This document shows positions 1 through 7,128 of a stretch of DNA of 15,506 nucleotides, one piece after another (positions within the stretch are counted from its first letter, which is position 1; each line of letters starts with the position of its first letter). Both the position numbers and the translations under genes were made by a program. Where the stretch lies: positions 1 through 15,506 of the forward strand of contig JAGRMP010000672.1 of assembly GCA_020441225.1 (NCBI GenBank), given 5' to 3'. This DNA is from Maritimibacter sp. (GTDB lineage: Bacteria > Pseudomonadota > Alphaproteobacteria > Rhodobacterales > Rhodobacteraceae). The notes under the pieces are model-generated. The model saw only the letters and a program-made list of their open reading frames with translations. It was not told the DNA's origin and searched no databases.

Positions 1-744
1 TCGACCCTGCCGACGACCTCGAGCCTGCGGGCGCTGCGCCAGGCGGCGCCGGCGCGGGACGGGCAGGGGGCGGGTCGTCGACCTTATCTCGGGCTTGCGC
101 CGGTGACCTTCCGGGACTTCGCCGCGATCCCGGCGCTCAGCAGCGGTCGGAAGGATCTCGAGCATACGGCAGACGAGGTGCGGTTCATCTCCGGCGTCCT
201 GGCCGCGGGCCCCGATGGCGCCGTGACCGGCGCCGGGGCGAGCGAGGCCTGGCTTCGCTCGGCGGATCTGTCGCGCTACGACGTGATCAGCTTCGCGACC
301 CATGCGCTGTTGTCGCGGGAGGCCGAGGCGCTCACCGGCGGCACGCTGACGGAGCCCGCGCTGCTCTTGCACCCGGGTGACGGGCAGGACGGCTTCCTGA
401 CCGCATCGGAAGCGGCGAGCCTGCGCCTCGACGCAGACTGGGTGCTGCTCTCGGCCTGCAACACGGCGGCCGGCGAGGCCGAGGACGCCGAGGGCCTGTC
501 GGGCCTGGCGCGGGCGTTCTTCTTCGCCGGCGCGAAGGCGCTGATGGTGTCGCATTGGAACGTGGACGACGCCGCGGCGATGGCGCTGATGACCGAGACG
601 ATGCAGCGCAGCGCGAACGGCCGGATGAGCCGGGCCCAGGCACTCCGCCAAGCGATGCTCACGGTGATGAACACCCCCGACCAGGACTACCGACATCCCT
701 TCTTCTGGGCACCCTTCGTGCTCGTCGGGGAGAGTGGGCGGTGA
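1..744 (+). CDS. CHAT-domain (caspase-like) protein, C-terminal 247 residues; 5' end outside window
   Basis: The reading frame is open from base 1, and its first codons (STLPTTSSLRALR) match the interior of the complete CHAT protein at 8932-11985. The GTG at 103 is therefore internal and this is the tail of a longer protein. The segment carries the two expected CHAT catalytic residues: His in FATHALLSRE (bases 301-303) and Cys in LLSACNTAAG (bases 457-459). They are 52 residues apart, exactly as in the second copy. The end, HPFFWAPFVLVGE, is the usual CHAT C-terminal strand. CHAT domains are caspase-fold cysteine peptidases. By analogy with its paralog the missing part should hold a signal peptide, a PGBD-like module and TPR repeats, but that is inference. 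Codons are strongly GC-biased at third positions, more so than in the paralog except over the last 150 or so bases, where the two genes are nearly identical. Confidence 0.9.
   Translation, partial: STLPTTSSLRALRQAAPARDGQGAGRRPYLGLAPVTFRDFAAIPALSSGRKDLEHTADEVRFISGVLAAGPDGAVTGAGASEAWLRSADLSRYDVISFATHALLSREAEALTGGTLTEPALLLHPGDGQDGFLTASEAASLRLDADWVLLSACNTAAGEAEDAEGLSGLARAFFFAGAKALMVSHWNVDDAAAMALMTETMQRSANGRMSRAQALRQAMLTVMNTPDQDYRHPFFWAPFVLVGESGR
580..732 (+). repeat. High-identity segment shared with 11821-11973 (gene-conversion tract, copy 1)
   Basis: Aligned with 11821-11973 without gaps, I count 10 differences in 153 bases (about 93% identity). The 159 bases just upstream (421-579 against 11662-11820) differ at about 35 sites (about 78%), nearly all synonymous. 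The identity jumps abruptly at this point. Confidence 0.75.
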
Positions 745-774
745 AACGAAGTCTTTCCGAGTAGGAGAGAAAAA

Positions 775-1518
775 ATGCTTAGGACCACTCTCGCGATTAT
801 TGCAATCACTATCTTGCCCACAACTGCGTCGGCCGAAAAAATATTGTTGGATACTGGCAACGGAAGCAGCATGGGCAGCAATCAGTCGTGGTTTCCTGGC
901 CCCAACTTCGACGAAATGACCCAAGAAGAGTTCGGCGCGTTTCTTGATCGCTACCTTTTGGAAAAGAAGAAACACCCCTTTGCTGTTTACTGGCCACTGG
1001 ACTTGTATGAGCCAACCCAGACGGAGGCTCGAAGCCGCGCAGCCGCTCAAAAAGGATCTCCGCCCGCAATGGATCCTTCGCCGATGTCTTTTGCCTCCCA
1101 AACCGCTCTGAAGTATCTCGACAAGGTGCTCTCTATCAGCATGCAACGGAACGGGCGCCTGAGTGGCGCATTGATGCTTGGCATCGTTCCTACTGACGGA
1201 ACGAGAAGCGAGCCAGAGTATTGGGTAACCGACATCAAAGAGAACGTCACCGGGTTTTCTTTTTCTGGAACGATCCTTGGGAGAGACAAGGTATTTCATT
1301 CAAGGTTCAATTTACCTTCGGAACCCAATGCGGGGTTCTTCGGGTTCAACTACGATGACATCCGGGACTGGGGGATTGTCGGCGCAGAGCAGCGCGTCTT
1401 TGGGCGCTTCACTACGCGTGTTATGATCGAACTCATGCCGGACAAGCTTCCAGAGTCGAAGGAGGCTGATGTCTGGCGTGAAGCATTGTCGGAGGATCCA
1501 CTCCCTTCAGGATGGTGA
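775..1518 (+). CDS. Secreted protein with DUF2314-like C-terminal domain
   Basis: The start ATG follows GGAGAG (765-770) and lies 30 bases after the CHAT stop, so the two are probably co-transcribed. Residues 1-20 form a signal peptide (MLRTTLAIIAITILPTTASA, cleavage after ASA), so the product should be periplasmic or secreted. The mature protein has about 227 residues. Residues from about 115 to 205 resemble DUF2314: an EPEYWV segment, a later F-x-G-T strand, then a short strand pair ending in DDIRDWGIV, which matches the family's pattern of E-H/Y-x-W-V, F-x-G and I-x-DW. That assignment is by eye. DUF2314 has no established function, so none is offered. Codons are visibly less GC-rich than those of the flanking CHAT gene, as also in the gene at 1793. 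There are no cysteines and no transmembrane segment beyond the signal. Confidence 0.75.
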   Translation: MLRTTLAIIAITILPTTASAEKILLDTGNGSSMGSNQSWFPGPNFDEMTQEEFGAFLDRYLLEKKKHPFAVYWPLDLYEPTQTEARSRAAAQKGSPPAMDPSPMSFASQTALKYLDKVLSISMQRNGRLSGALMLGIVPTDGTRSEPEYWVTDIKENVTGFSFSGTILGRDKVFHSRFNLPSEPNAGFFGFNYDDIRDWGIVGAEQRVFGRFTTRVMIELMPDKLPESKEADVWREALSEDPLPSGW

Positions 1519-1618
1519 AATGCGCCTACTGTCCGCGCCATGGTACGGAAACTGAGAGTCCGTGGTCTCCGAGTCCGAAAACCCGCTAAAGCGGACCGGC
1601 AATGTCGTCATGAGTCTT

Positions 1619-1647
1619 GGGGTTCGATTTAGGACAGGTTCGACCCC
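1619..1647 (+). terminator. Possible hairpin after the 775-1518 gene
   Basis: GGGGT-t-CGA pairs with TCGACCCC around a 12-base loop, giving an 8-bp stem with one bulged T, 100 bases after the stop at 1518. No T-run follows, so an intrinsic terminator is doubtful; it could be an mRNA 3'-end structure. The rest of the 274-base gap (1519-1792) holds no gene I can support. Confidence 0.25.
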
Positions 1648-1698
1648 GTGGGGAATTTATTGTTCAGCGTTGGTGCCACTAATTGCCGGTGATTGCCG

Positions 1699-1728
1699 TT
1701 GACGGTGGTAGCCTGCCAGACATAGTAT
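1699..1728 (+). promoter_or_regulatory. Candidate sigma-70 type promoter for the 1793 gene
   Basis: TTGACG (1699-1704, five of six matches to TTGACA) is followed after 18 bases by TAGTAT (1723-1728, four of six matches to TATAAT), in a locally AT-richer stretch. It lies 65 bases before the ATG at 1793, so it would give a short untranslated leader. The match is by eye; alphaproteobacterial promoters are often less canonical. Confidence 0.4.
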
Positions 1729-1792
1729 TTTCCGATGACACCGCTCAAATGGATGGGCGGCGTTCGGGAGATCAGAAGAGGAGCGAGTTGCA

Positions 1793-2509
1793 ATGGCCCC
1801 ACAGACTTGGCATAGCATCGTGAGAAACGTTTTGTTCGGATTCGTTCTGTTTAGCGCCGCAGAGGGATCCTTTGCCGAGGGTGGAACAGGGTGGAAATAT
1901 GAGGGCGGCAGTGCTTCCGTTGAATCAATTGCGTTTTTCTTTTCCCCGGTTGGCGAACAGGGGTTGGGGCAAAACCAAAGTAGCGGCGATGCAAGGCTGG
2001 AGATTATTTGCGCGATGGAGCCGTCGCAAGAGGGCGTCAAGAATCCAGCGGTTCAAGCTGAGGGAAACAGTTTTTTCCGGATCCACTTGATGGATAATCG
2101 CGGACTTATCCGTCCGTTCCCGTCTCCGGATGGACATCTGGATGATATGGCTTTCCTGTTGATTCTGAATAACAATGAAAATCTCAAGCATTTTCCTCAC
2201 GTTTCGGAGGAGCCCGAAAATATCGTGGTCGTTCGGGCCGTCTTGGTTGATGGTGGTGGTGCCAGCATATCTGACCATGCTGCCGAGGCATACTATTACT
2301 CTCCATTTCTGTTTGAGGCGAACCCCGACTATCTACGGGCGTTCTTCAATGAGAAAATCAATGGTGGTTTCATGGTTTATGTCACGGATCAAAGCAATCA
2401 GTCTGGTGATGGTAAACTTGATGTCGAAGCCGGCACCAAATTCTGGTTCCCAACGACTGGAGCCGATACAGCGATAGGGGAACTTGTCCAAAAATGCAAA
2501 ACTGAGTGA
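1793..2509 (+). CDS. Secreted protein of unknown function, 238 residues
   Basis: ATG is preceded by AGAGGAG (1777-1783). Residues 1 to about 28 form a signal peptide (core VRNVLFGFVLFSAAEGSFA), so the protein should be exported. The mature part is mixed alpha/beta. It has an early Cys (LEIICAMEP) and a last Cys close to the C-terminus (ELVQKCKTE), which could form a disulfide in the periplasm. The ending, a strand containing FWFPTTGADTAIGEL, then a helix, then Cys, recalls the C-terminal layout of IalB-like and similar small periplasmic proteins in alphaproteobacteria. The resemblance is too weak to name a family. Third-position GC is lower than in the surrounding envelope genes. It has its own candidate promoter and is separated from both neighbours, so it may be a single-gene unit. 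Confidence 0.75.
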   Translation: MAPQTWHSIVRNVLFGFVLFSAAEGSFAEGGTGWKYEGGSASVESIAFFFSPVGEQGLGQNQSSGDARLEIICAMEPSQEGVKNPAVQAEGNSFFRIHLMDNRGLIRPFPSPDGHLDDMAFLLILNNNENLKHFPHVSEEPENIVVVRAVLVDGGGASISDHAAEAYYYSPFLFEANPDYLRAFFNEKINGGFMVYVTDQSNQSGDGKLDVEAGTKFWFPTTGADTAIGELVQKCKTE

Positions 2510-2615
2510 GGTTTGAGCCGGGCCGGTGTATTCGGTTGTTGGCTGTCCATCTTGATGTGCTTGGCTCGCCCAACGAGACATGACCATCGGCGGGGTTGAC
2601 GCAAGAAGGGGAGCG

Positions 2616-2654
2616 ATGAGCACCCATGTTGGACTGGCGTTTGGAAGGCGTTGA
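2616..2654 (+). promoter_or_regulatory. Twelve-codon leader ORF overlapping the TTG start of the next gene
   Basis: A good Shine-Dalgarno (AAGGGGAG, 2606-2613) precedes ATG at 2616, which opens MSTHVGLAFGRR followed by TGA at 2652-2654. The stop overlaps the TTG at 2651 that is the only possible upstream start of the 476-residue gene (TTGA overlap). This looks like translational coupling from a mini-ORF. The alternative is a one-base indel that has split the true N-terminus from the main frame. Confidence 0.4.
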
Positions 2655-4081
2655 GCGTACACCTCGACGTTGAGGCCATCCGGGCGAGAATTCTTGGGGT
2701 GTGTGTTCCAAGTTTCTGCGAGACAAGCGAAGGGACGGTTGCAGTCGTGCGAGACCAGCTTTTCGTTCCGAGCGCACAGGTGCAAAACGACCTTGATGCG
2801 ATTTCCGAAGCTCATCGGCTTTCACGTATCGAACGTGACAAGCTCGCTCGGATCGTGATAGGGGCAATTCCGGGCAATCGCGACCGCCCTTTGCATGCGT
2901 TGGCTCGCGCACTTCAGCGGCATGCTGACAGAGTTGGGCGGGCCGGCGAGGTCGATTTGTTCGGTCTGCTCGCCGATGCGGCCTGTGGGCGGACGGGTTA
3001 CGGGCTCTCACGCCTGTCGGTCGCACTCCTCGATTTCCTCGCTACGATGGACGGCTACCAGCATTTCGATTCAATTGCAGATGCCGTTGCGGCGATAACC
3101 GCAGAAGGGGCTGGGGAGGACGGGTTCGCCCGGGGGCGCAGCCTGCTCAGCGCCAGCCTGCATAGATATAGGGTCGACCACATGCCCTACGAAACGCGCC
3201 GTCAGGCGTTCACCGAGATTCATCGATGGGTTGCGTCGGATCGGGCAGGAGCTCAGATCCCGGGGGATGGCGATGCGATCGCGTTCTGGGCGGAAATGGC
3301 GGAGGATGGGGCATGGACAACCTACGTCGCGACACTCGCTGCGTTCGACGATTTTCGCGAGGCGAGGACACTACGCACGAGTGCCTCGGCCGTATCGCTC
3401 GATGCGCTGGCGGAAGCCGGGTTTGATGCAGCAATTGGGATGGGCGACGAAACCGGGAGGGAGAACGCCAGTTTCGATGAAGCCATCGAGAGCGTAGCGA
3501 CTGCCAAGATCAAGGTGTTGAAAGGGGTGGAAGTTACGTCTCTCAAGCGCGTAGCGGCGGTGTCGCAGGCGATGACGCATTGGCCGCGTTGCGGCGTCGC
3601 CGCCCTCACTTTCGGACCGGTCCAGAATGTCCTCGTGCAACTCAAACGAGACCATGCCGCGCCGGAAAAGCTTGCGGAAGTGGCAGCTTGTCTGGACTTC
3701 ACTGACTACGACTCGCAGATTTCGGAGCTGACCAGGTTGGCAAGGTCGTGCCGGGACGTGATGTCGCTTTATGCAAAGCTCGCGGCCGATGCCGGATTGA
3801 TCGACGGAACCGGTCCTGCGGCGTCCACACTGGATGCAGACACAGAGAAACGGATCATCCAGTTGTTGCGGAGAAGGAGTTTCGCAGAGTTGACGTCTGA
3901 AGAGCTGTTGGAGCGGCTTGGCGAGGTTGTGCCGGGCCTGGTGGATATCGAAGCGCAACTCGCGGCTTTGTTGCGCGGTCTTGCCGCCTGGCCCGAAACG
4001 GCCCGTCGAGAGGCGATGGCGGCGGACCGAGCGGCTTTTGCCAACACTTTTTCGCGCCTGTATGTATTCTCCGGAGGCTGA
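2651..4081 (+). CDS. Unrecognised soluble, mostly helical protein, 476 residues; first gene of the Lon-like cassette
   Basis: The frame has a stop at 2597-2599 and only one start codon before GTG 2699, the TTG at 2651. GGAAGG (2643-2648) is too close to that TTG to be a normal ribosome site, so initiation probably depends on the overlapping leader ORF at 2616. There is no signal peptide and no transmembrane segment, so it should be cytoplasmic. The sequence is almost wholly alpha-helical and rich in Ala, Arg and Glu. I see no Walker, HTH, nuclease or protease motif. Notable stretches are a Cys-containing N-terminus (LGVCVPSFCE), a central region around residues 90-125 (AGEVDLFGLLADAACGRTGYG) and a helical C-terminal half with LTSEELLERLGEV. 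The stop is 3 bases before the next ATG, with that gene's CGGAGG inside this one. I do not recognise a family; a scaffold or regulator of the Lon-like protein is only a guess from position. Confidence 0.75.
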   Translation: MSVHLDVEAIRARILGVCVPSFCETSEGTVAVVRDQLFVPSAQVQNDLDAISEAHRLSRIERDKLARIVIGAIPGNRDRPLHALARALQRHADRVGRAGEVDLFGLLADAACGRTGYGLSRLSVALLDFLATMDGYQHFDSIADAVAAITAEGAGEDGFARGRSLLSASLHRYRVDHMPYETRRQAFTEIHRWVASDRAGAQIPGDGDAIAFWAEMAEDGAWTTYVATLAAFDDFREARTLRTSASAVSLDALAEAGFDAAIGMGDETGRENASFDEAIESVATAKIKVLKGVEVTSLKRVAAVSQAMTHWPRCGVAALTFGPVQNVLVQLKRDHAAPEKLAEVAACLDFTDYDSQISELTRLARSCRDVMSLYAKLAADAGLIDGTGPAASTLDADTEKRIIQLLRRRSFAELTSEELLERLGEVVPGLVDIEAQLAALLRGLAAWPETARREAMAADRAAFANTFSRLYVFSGG

Positions 4082-4084
4082 CGG

Positions 4085-4624
4085 ATGGCTGACCAGGACT
4101 TCGAAGCACATCTACGAGACTACGCAGCGTTGCAGGAGGCGAGGGCGCTGTCGGAACGACGTGAGACCCACGCAGAGGCCACGGGCCATACGATTCCTGC
4201 ATCGCGTATCATCGCTTATGCGCGGCGCGCGGATGCCGTGGCCGATTTCGCCGTTGAACGCGCCTTGCGGGAACAACCTTCACTTCGTCGAATACACGAC
4301 AAAGCCCTCGTGGCTCATGCTGTCGCACATTCCCCACGGGCTATCGCAGCAGCTGGCGCGACGCAGGTTTCCCGCATGGTAGGGGCGCATCGTGTGGAGC
4401 TGATCGAAGAGGCTGGCGGCGCCTACCTGGTGATCCATCTTGGGTCCGGGACCGCTTCGGTCGACACCATCGAGGTGCGAACGCCTGATGGCAGTGGTGG
4501 ACGGGTGAAACTTGGAAGCCCGATGCGCGGCATCATCCAGCATCGGCTCGATCCGGATAAATCAGAGCAGGCCGCGATCCTCACGGCGTTGGTTCGGCCC
4601 GACGCGGCCATCTATTTCATGTGA
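4085..4624 (+). CDS. Unrecognised soluble protein, 179 residues; middle gene of the Lon-like cassette
   Basis: ATG follows CGGAGG (4072-4077) and begins 3 bases after the upstream stop, so translation is probably coupled. No signal peptide or membrane helix is present. Residues 1 to about 90 are helical and charged (many Arg, Glu and His). Residues from about 97 to 150 change to a beta-rich part (HRVELIEEAGGAYLVIHLGS, then TIEVRTPDGSGGRVKLG), and the C-terminus is a helix ending in a short hydrophobic tail (DAAIYFM). This suggests two domains. I recognise no family. Its place between the 476-residue protein and the membrane Lon-like protein, with junctions of 3 and 10 bases, suggests that the three work as a complex or pathway (inference). 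Confidence 0.8.
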   Translation: MADQDFEAHLRDYAALQEARALSERRETHAEATGHTIPASRIIAYARRADAVADFAVERALREQPSLRRIHDKALVAHAVAHSPRAIAAAGATQVSRMVGAHRVELIEEAGGAYLVIHLGSGTASVDTIEVRTPDGSGGRVKLGSPMRGIIQHRLDPDKSEQAAILTALVRPDAAIYFM

Positions 4625-4634
4625 TGGTGAGAGA

Positions 4635-5990
4635 GTGCGGCTGTCGGTGATCATTCCAACGACGGACGGTCCGGCACGGGTCCTGGGGATCACCGCACTG
4701 CATCGGCTTCCGCTGAGCCGTGTCGTGACGGAAGACGATTTCGTCCCGGATCCCGCCATGACGGAACGCTACCAGGCCCTGACGGATCCAGGCGGGCCCC
4801 TGCGGGGCCTCACCGGAGACATATCGGCCCAGTTCGAGCTCTGTCTTGACCGCCTGCCGGAAATGGGGCGTTCCTGGGAACTTCCGGTCGCGATAGCGCA
4901 TTGGGCCATCGCCCAGGGTCATGAACTCGTGACAACCGGTGCCCAAATCGTGGTCTGGGCAACCGGCGTGGTGAGACCCGATCGGGGGATACTACCGGAG
5001 GAATACTATCTCGACGAGAAGCTCGAGAGCACGCGGGCCGCGCTCGAGGCGGCAGATGGGGCATCGAGAATTCTGTTCCTGCCCCATGCCGATGACCTGT
5101 TCGTTGCCAAGACGCTGGCGAAGTTCGGCACCGCGCGCGTTTTTGCGATCGACAGTGTGGAAAGCGCCTTGCGTACCCTCGCTGCCGAGATGTCGACCGG
5201 AGCGAATGATCCCGCGCTTTTGCCGACCGAGACGGCGGAGGTGGTGGTGAGGACGGGAAGGCCGGGCCTGGCGCGGAAAGTTGCCGCAGGGGTCGGGGTC
5301 GCGGCGGTGGTCGGTCTCGGTGCGGTTCTGGGCATCCCCAATTCGGGCGAGAAGCCCCCGGACGCGCCGGTGTCGATCATCGGCAACGGCCCTCCTTCTG
5401 GCGTTGCCGTTAAAGGAGGCGACCAGGACGTGAGTCCCGTGCCGGAAGCGGGCGGTGGCGAAGGAGTGCCCCAGTCGGTGCCGCCGCCCACGCTTCCCGC
5501 GACGACTTCGGTCCCCGCGGGACCGGTCCCTGAAGATCCTGACTTGGCAGTTCAACCTGAAACGGAAGTGTCAAGAACGGCAGATGAACCACCAGCAGTA
5601 GTTGTATCGGACGGCACATTGGTCCTGGTCGAGCACCGCGTGCCGCCGGGGCACGTTTGCGGCGAAGTCGCTTTCGACATCAGTTTAGCGGAACGGATCA
5701 CGCGCAACGCCGTGGACACCGTCTTTCCGCCCAGTGATCCGAACGGGTTGTGCGCGATATCCTTCGAATGGGCAGATGCCCCAAGCGGTACCAGGCTTGA
5801 CCCGTCGCCGGGTTTCCTGAAGCACGTGATGGCCCAAGATGTCCCCAACGTCATCAGGCTCGCCCCCCCCGTTGGCGCGGAGTTCGTTTTCAGGAGCGGC
5901 ACGCTCCCGCCCCTTGACTATCAGATCGTCGTGTCCCCGGGCGATGGCAGTGCCCCGATCACCTACACTCACAGCCTGCACCAACCCTGA
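4635..5990 (+). CDS. Membrane-anchored Lon-like (S16/ComM-type fold) protein with periplasmic C-terminal domain, 451 residues
   Basis: The chosen start is GTG 4635 (MRLSVIIPTTDG), 10 bases after the upstream stop; the frame is open further upstream only as a shadow of the preceding gene. Residues 1 to about 190 resemble the Lon/ComM proteolytic fold. GRSWELPVAIAHWA matches the Lon GPSAG helix and the ComM DLPIAL helix and puts Ser80 at the nucleophile position. YLDEKLESTRAAL matches Lon GGLKEKLLAAH and puts Lys129 at the catalytic Lys. The Ser-Lys spacing is 49, against 43 in E. coli Lon. ASRILFLPHADDLFVAK and VFAIDSVESALRTL match the Lon tail strands and helix. There is no AAA+ ATPase part. 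Residues about 216-236 are a transmembrane helix preceded by Arg/Lys, so the N-terminus should be cytoplasmic. A Pro/Gly-rich spacer (about 240-320) leads to a beta-rich domain with two Cys (HVCGEV and NGLCAISF). The fold match is by eye; whether it cleaves peptides is unknown. Confidence 0.8.
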   Translation: MRLSVIIPTTDGPARVLGITALHRLPLSRVVTEDDFVPDPAMTERYQALTDPGGPLRGLTGDISAQFELCLDRLPEMGRSWELPVAIAHWAIAQGHELVTTGAQIVVWATGVVRPDRGILPEEYYLDEKLESTRAALEAADGASRILFLPHADDLFVAKTLAKFGTARVFAIDSVESALRTLAAEMSTGANDPALLPTETAEVVVRTGRPGLARKVAAGVGVAAVVGLGAVLGIPNSGEKPPDAPVSIIGNGPPSGVAVKGGDQDVSPVPEAGGGEGVPQSVPPPTLPATTSVPAGPVPEDPDLAVQPETEVSRTADEPPAVVVSDGTLVLVEHRVPPGHVCGEVAFDISLAERITRNAVDTVFPPSDPNGLCAISFEWADAPSGTRLDPSPGFLKHVMAQDVPNVIRLAPPVGAEFVFRSGTLPPLDYQIVVSPGDGSAPITYTHSLHQP

Positions 5991-6004
5991 GTTCGGTCTT
6001 TTTT
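5980..6004 (+). terminator. Candidate intrinsic terminator after the Lon-like gene
   Basis: ACCAAC (5980-5985) pairs with GTT-c-GGT (5991-5997) around the loop CCTGA, which includes the stop codon, and is followed by CTTTTTT (5998-6004). The stem is short with one bulge, but the T6 run is rare in this GC-rich window. It would separate the Lon-like cassette from the genes at 6087 onward. Confidence 0.4.
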
Positions 6005-6050
6005 CCCTTCCCAACCCAAAACGCTCCTGGTCCGTCCACACCAAAGGCAG

Positions 6051-6066
6051 AAGCGCTGCCGCGCTT
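6051..6066 (+). other. Short perfect hairpin just upstream of the 6087 ribosome site
   Basis: AAGCGC and GCGCTT pair perfectly around TGCC, ending 10 bases before the GGAGG at 6077-6081. It could shape the 5' leader of the next mRNA; there is no T-run. In a GC-rich background a 6-bp stem may be chance. Confidence 0.25.
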
Positions 6067-6086
6067 GCAACCGATTGGAGGATACC

Positions 6087-6479
6087 ATGAGACGAATGCA
6101 CGAAACGATGGCCGCTGTCCTGCTGTTGTGCGGGCTCGGCGCGGCCGGTCAAGCCGTCGCGGACGGCGGCACCTTGACCACCACTGTTCTGAGGCCCGAG
6201 ACGACCGCAGGGGGCGAAATCGTCTACAGAATGGACGTGCCCGGGCAAGTTACATTGGTGCTGCCAAGCGGCGAAACGGTCTCGGTCTCGGCGCCGAGTG
6301 CCAAGCCGGCCGAGATGATGTATCGGGGGATTTCTCTCGCCCCCCTCATCCGGCAGGGCGAGATCGATGACTTCGGTGGGCCGTTCTTCTGGCCGAGTCC
6401 GATGGTCGGCTTGCCCGGCGAAAGGTACCCCGGATACATCGTGGACAGCTCGGCCGGATGCGCCGAGACTTGCAGGTGA
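6087..6479 (+). CDS. Small secreted protein of unknown function, 130 residues
   Basis: ATG 6087 is chosen over the in-frame TTG at 6075 because GGAGG (6077-6081) sits 5 bases before it. A signal peptide spans residues 1 to about 25 (MRRMHETMAAVLLLCGLGAA, cleaving after AVA). The mature part, about 105 residues, is mostly short strands (TLTTTVLRPETTAGGEIVYR, QVTLVLPSGETVSV), with an aromatic/proline-rich patch (GGPFFWPSPMVGLPGE) and two Cys near the end (AGCAETC) that could pair in the periplasm. No family is recognised. It lies 27 bases before the OmpA-like gene, each with its own Shine-Dalgarno site, so they are probably one transcript. A role with that peptidoglycan-binding protein is inference from position. 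Confidence 0.7.
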   Translation: MRRMHETMAAVLLLCGLGAAGQAVADGGTLTTTVLRPETTAGGEIVYRMDVPGQVTLVLPSGETVSVSAPSAKPAEMMYRGISLAPLIRQGEIDDFGGPFFWPSPMVGLPGERYPGYIVDSSAGCAETCR

Positions 6480-6506
6480 CCAGGCGAACACAAAAGGAGA
6501 ATAACG

Positions 6507-7067
6507 ATGAAAAGCGCAATCCTTCTTGGACTTGTTTTCACGGTTTCGGGTGCGGTCTCCGGTTTCGCCGGAGATTTGACTGATGACCAGATGACCAGCA
6601 TCATCCGCTCGCTCGCGCCGACGGTTTCGGCCCCGGTGGTCGCTGGCACTCCTCCGCCGCCGACGGCAGTGAAAGTGACGGTGAAACAGACGGTGATCGT
6701 CATCGACGCCGCACATTCGCTGGATTTCGAGGTATATTTCCCGTTCGACAGCGCAGAGCTTACACCGAAGGCGCGGGATGAGCTGACCGCCTTGGGGCGG
6801 GCGCTGGCGTCCGACGAACTCCGTGATCACAGTTACCTCATTTCTGGCCATACCGACGCGAAGGGGAGCGCAGACTACAATCTGGACCTCTCGGCGCGCC
6901 GTGCGAACGCCGTTCGTGAGTTTCTCATCCGAGACTTCCCGATCGCACCCGATCGCCTGGTGGCTGCCGGTTTCGGTGAAGGCCAGCTGAAGGTGCCTGA
7001 CGCACCTTACGCAGGTTTGAACCGTCGTGTTGAGGTTGCGTTGATCCTTTCTCGCGGTGATCGTTGA
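6507..7067 (+). CDS. Secreted OmpA-like peptidoglycan-binding protein, 186 residues
   Basis: AAAGGAG (6493-6499) precedes the ATG. Residues 1 to about 21 are a signal peptide (MKSAILLGLVFTVSGAVSGFA). A short conserved-looking segment, DQMTSIIRSLAP, and a Pro-rich linker follow, then an OmpA C-terminal domain from about residue 70 to the end. The domain shows FPFDSAELTPKAR, ISGHTDAKGSADYN, LSARRANAVREFL and GLNRRVEV. Asp117 and Arg132 occupy the positions that bind diaminopimelate in OmpA-family domains (D271 and R286 in Acinetobacter OmpA). With no beta barrel and no lipobox it should be a soluble periplasmic protein that docks on peptidoglycan. It shares its plan with the second OmpA-like protein at 12012-12521; both start with a short IIRSL/FIDAL-type helix after the signal. 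Confidence 0.92.
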   Translation: MKSAILLGLVFTVSGAVSGFAGDLTDDQMTSIIRSLAPTVSAPVVAGTPPPPTAVKVTVKQTVIVIDAAHSLDFEVYFPFDSAELTPKARDELTALGRALASDELRDHSYLISGHTDAKGSADYNLDLSARRANAVREFLIRDFPIAPDRLVAAGFGEGQLKVPDAPYAGLNRRVEVALILSRGDR

Positions 7068-7107
7068 TATTCCGGCATATCTGTCCTGACCGGCCTGGGG
7101 CGCAAGA

Positions 7108-7128
7108 TGCCGACCCGGTCGGTCGGCA
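7108..7128 (+). terminator. Perfect 8-bp hairpin after the first OmpA-like gene
   Basis: TGCCGACC (7108-7115) and GGTCGGCA (7121-7128) pair perfectly around CGGTC, 41 bases after the stop at 7067. No T-run follows, so it may be a 3'-end stabiliser or a factor-dependent terminator rather than an intrinsic one. Confidence 0.35.

Noticed and set aside
103..744. GTG at 103 as the start of a small stand-alone CHAT protein
   Set aside because: The frame continues upstream to base 1 with sequence matching the interior of the complete paralog, and no ribosome site precedes 103.
1619..1650. tRNA T-arm-like GGTTCGA stretches
   Set aside because: GGTTCGA appears twice, but no 5-bp T-stem, acceptor pairing or anticodon arm can be drawn around either copy.
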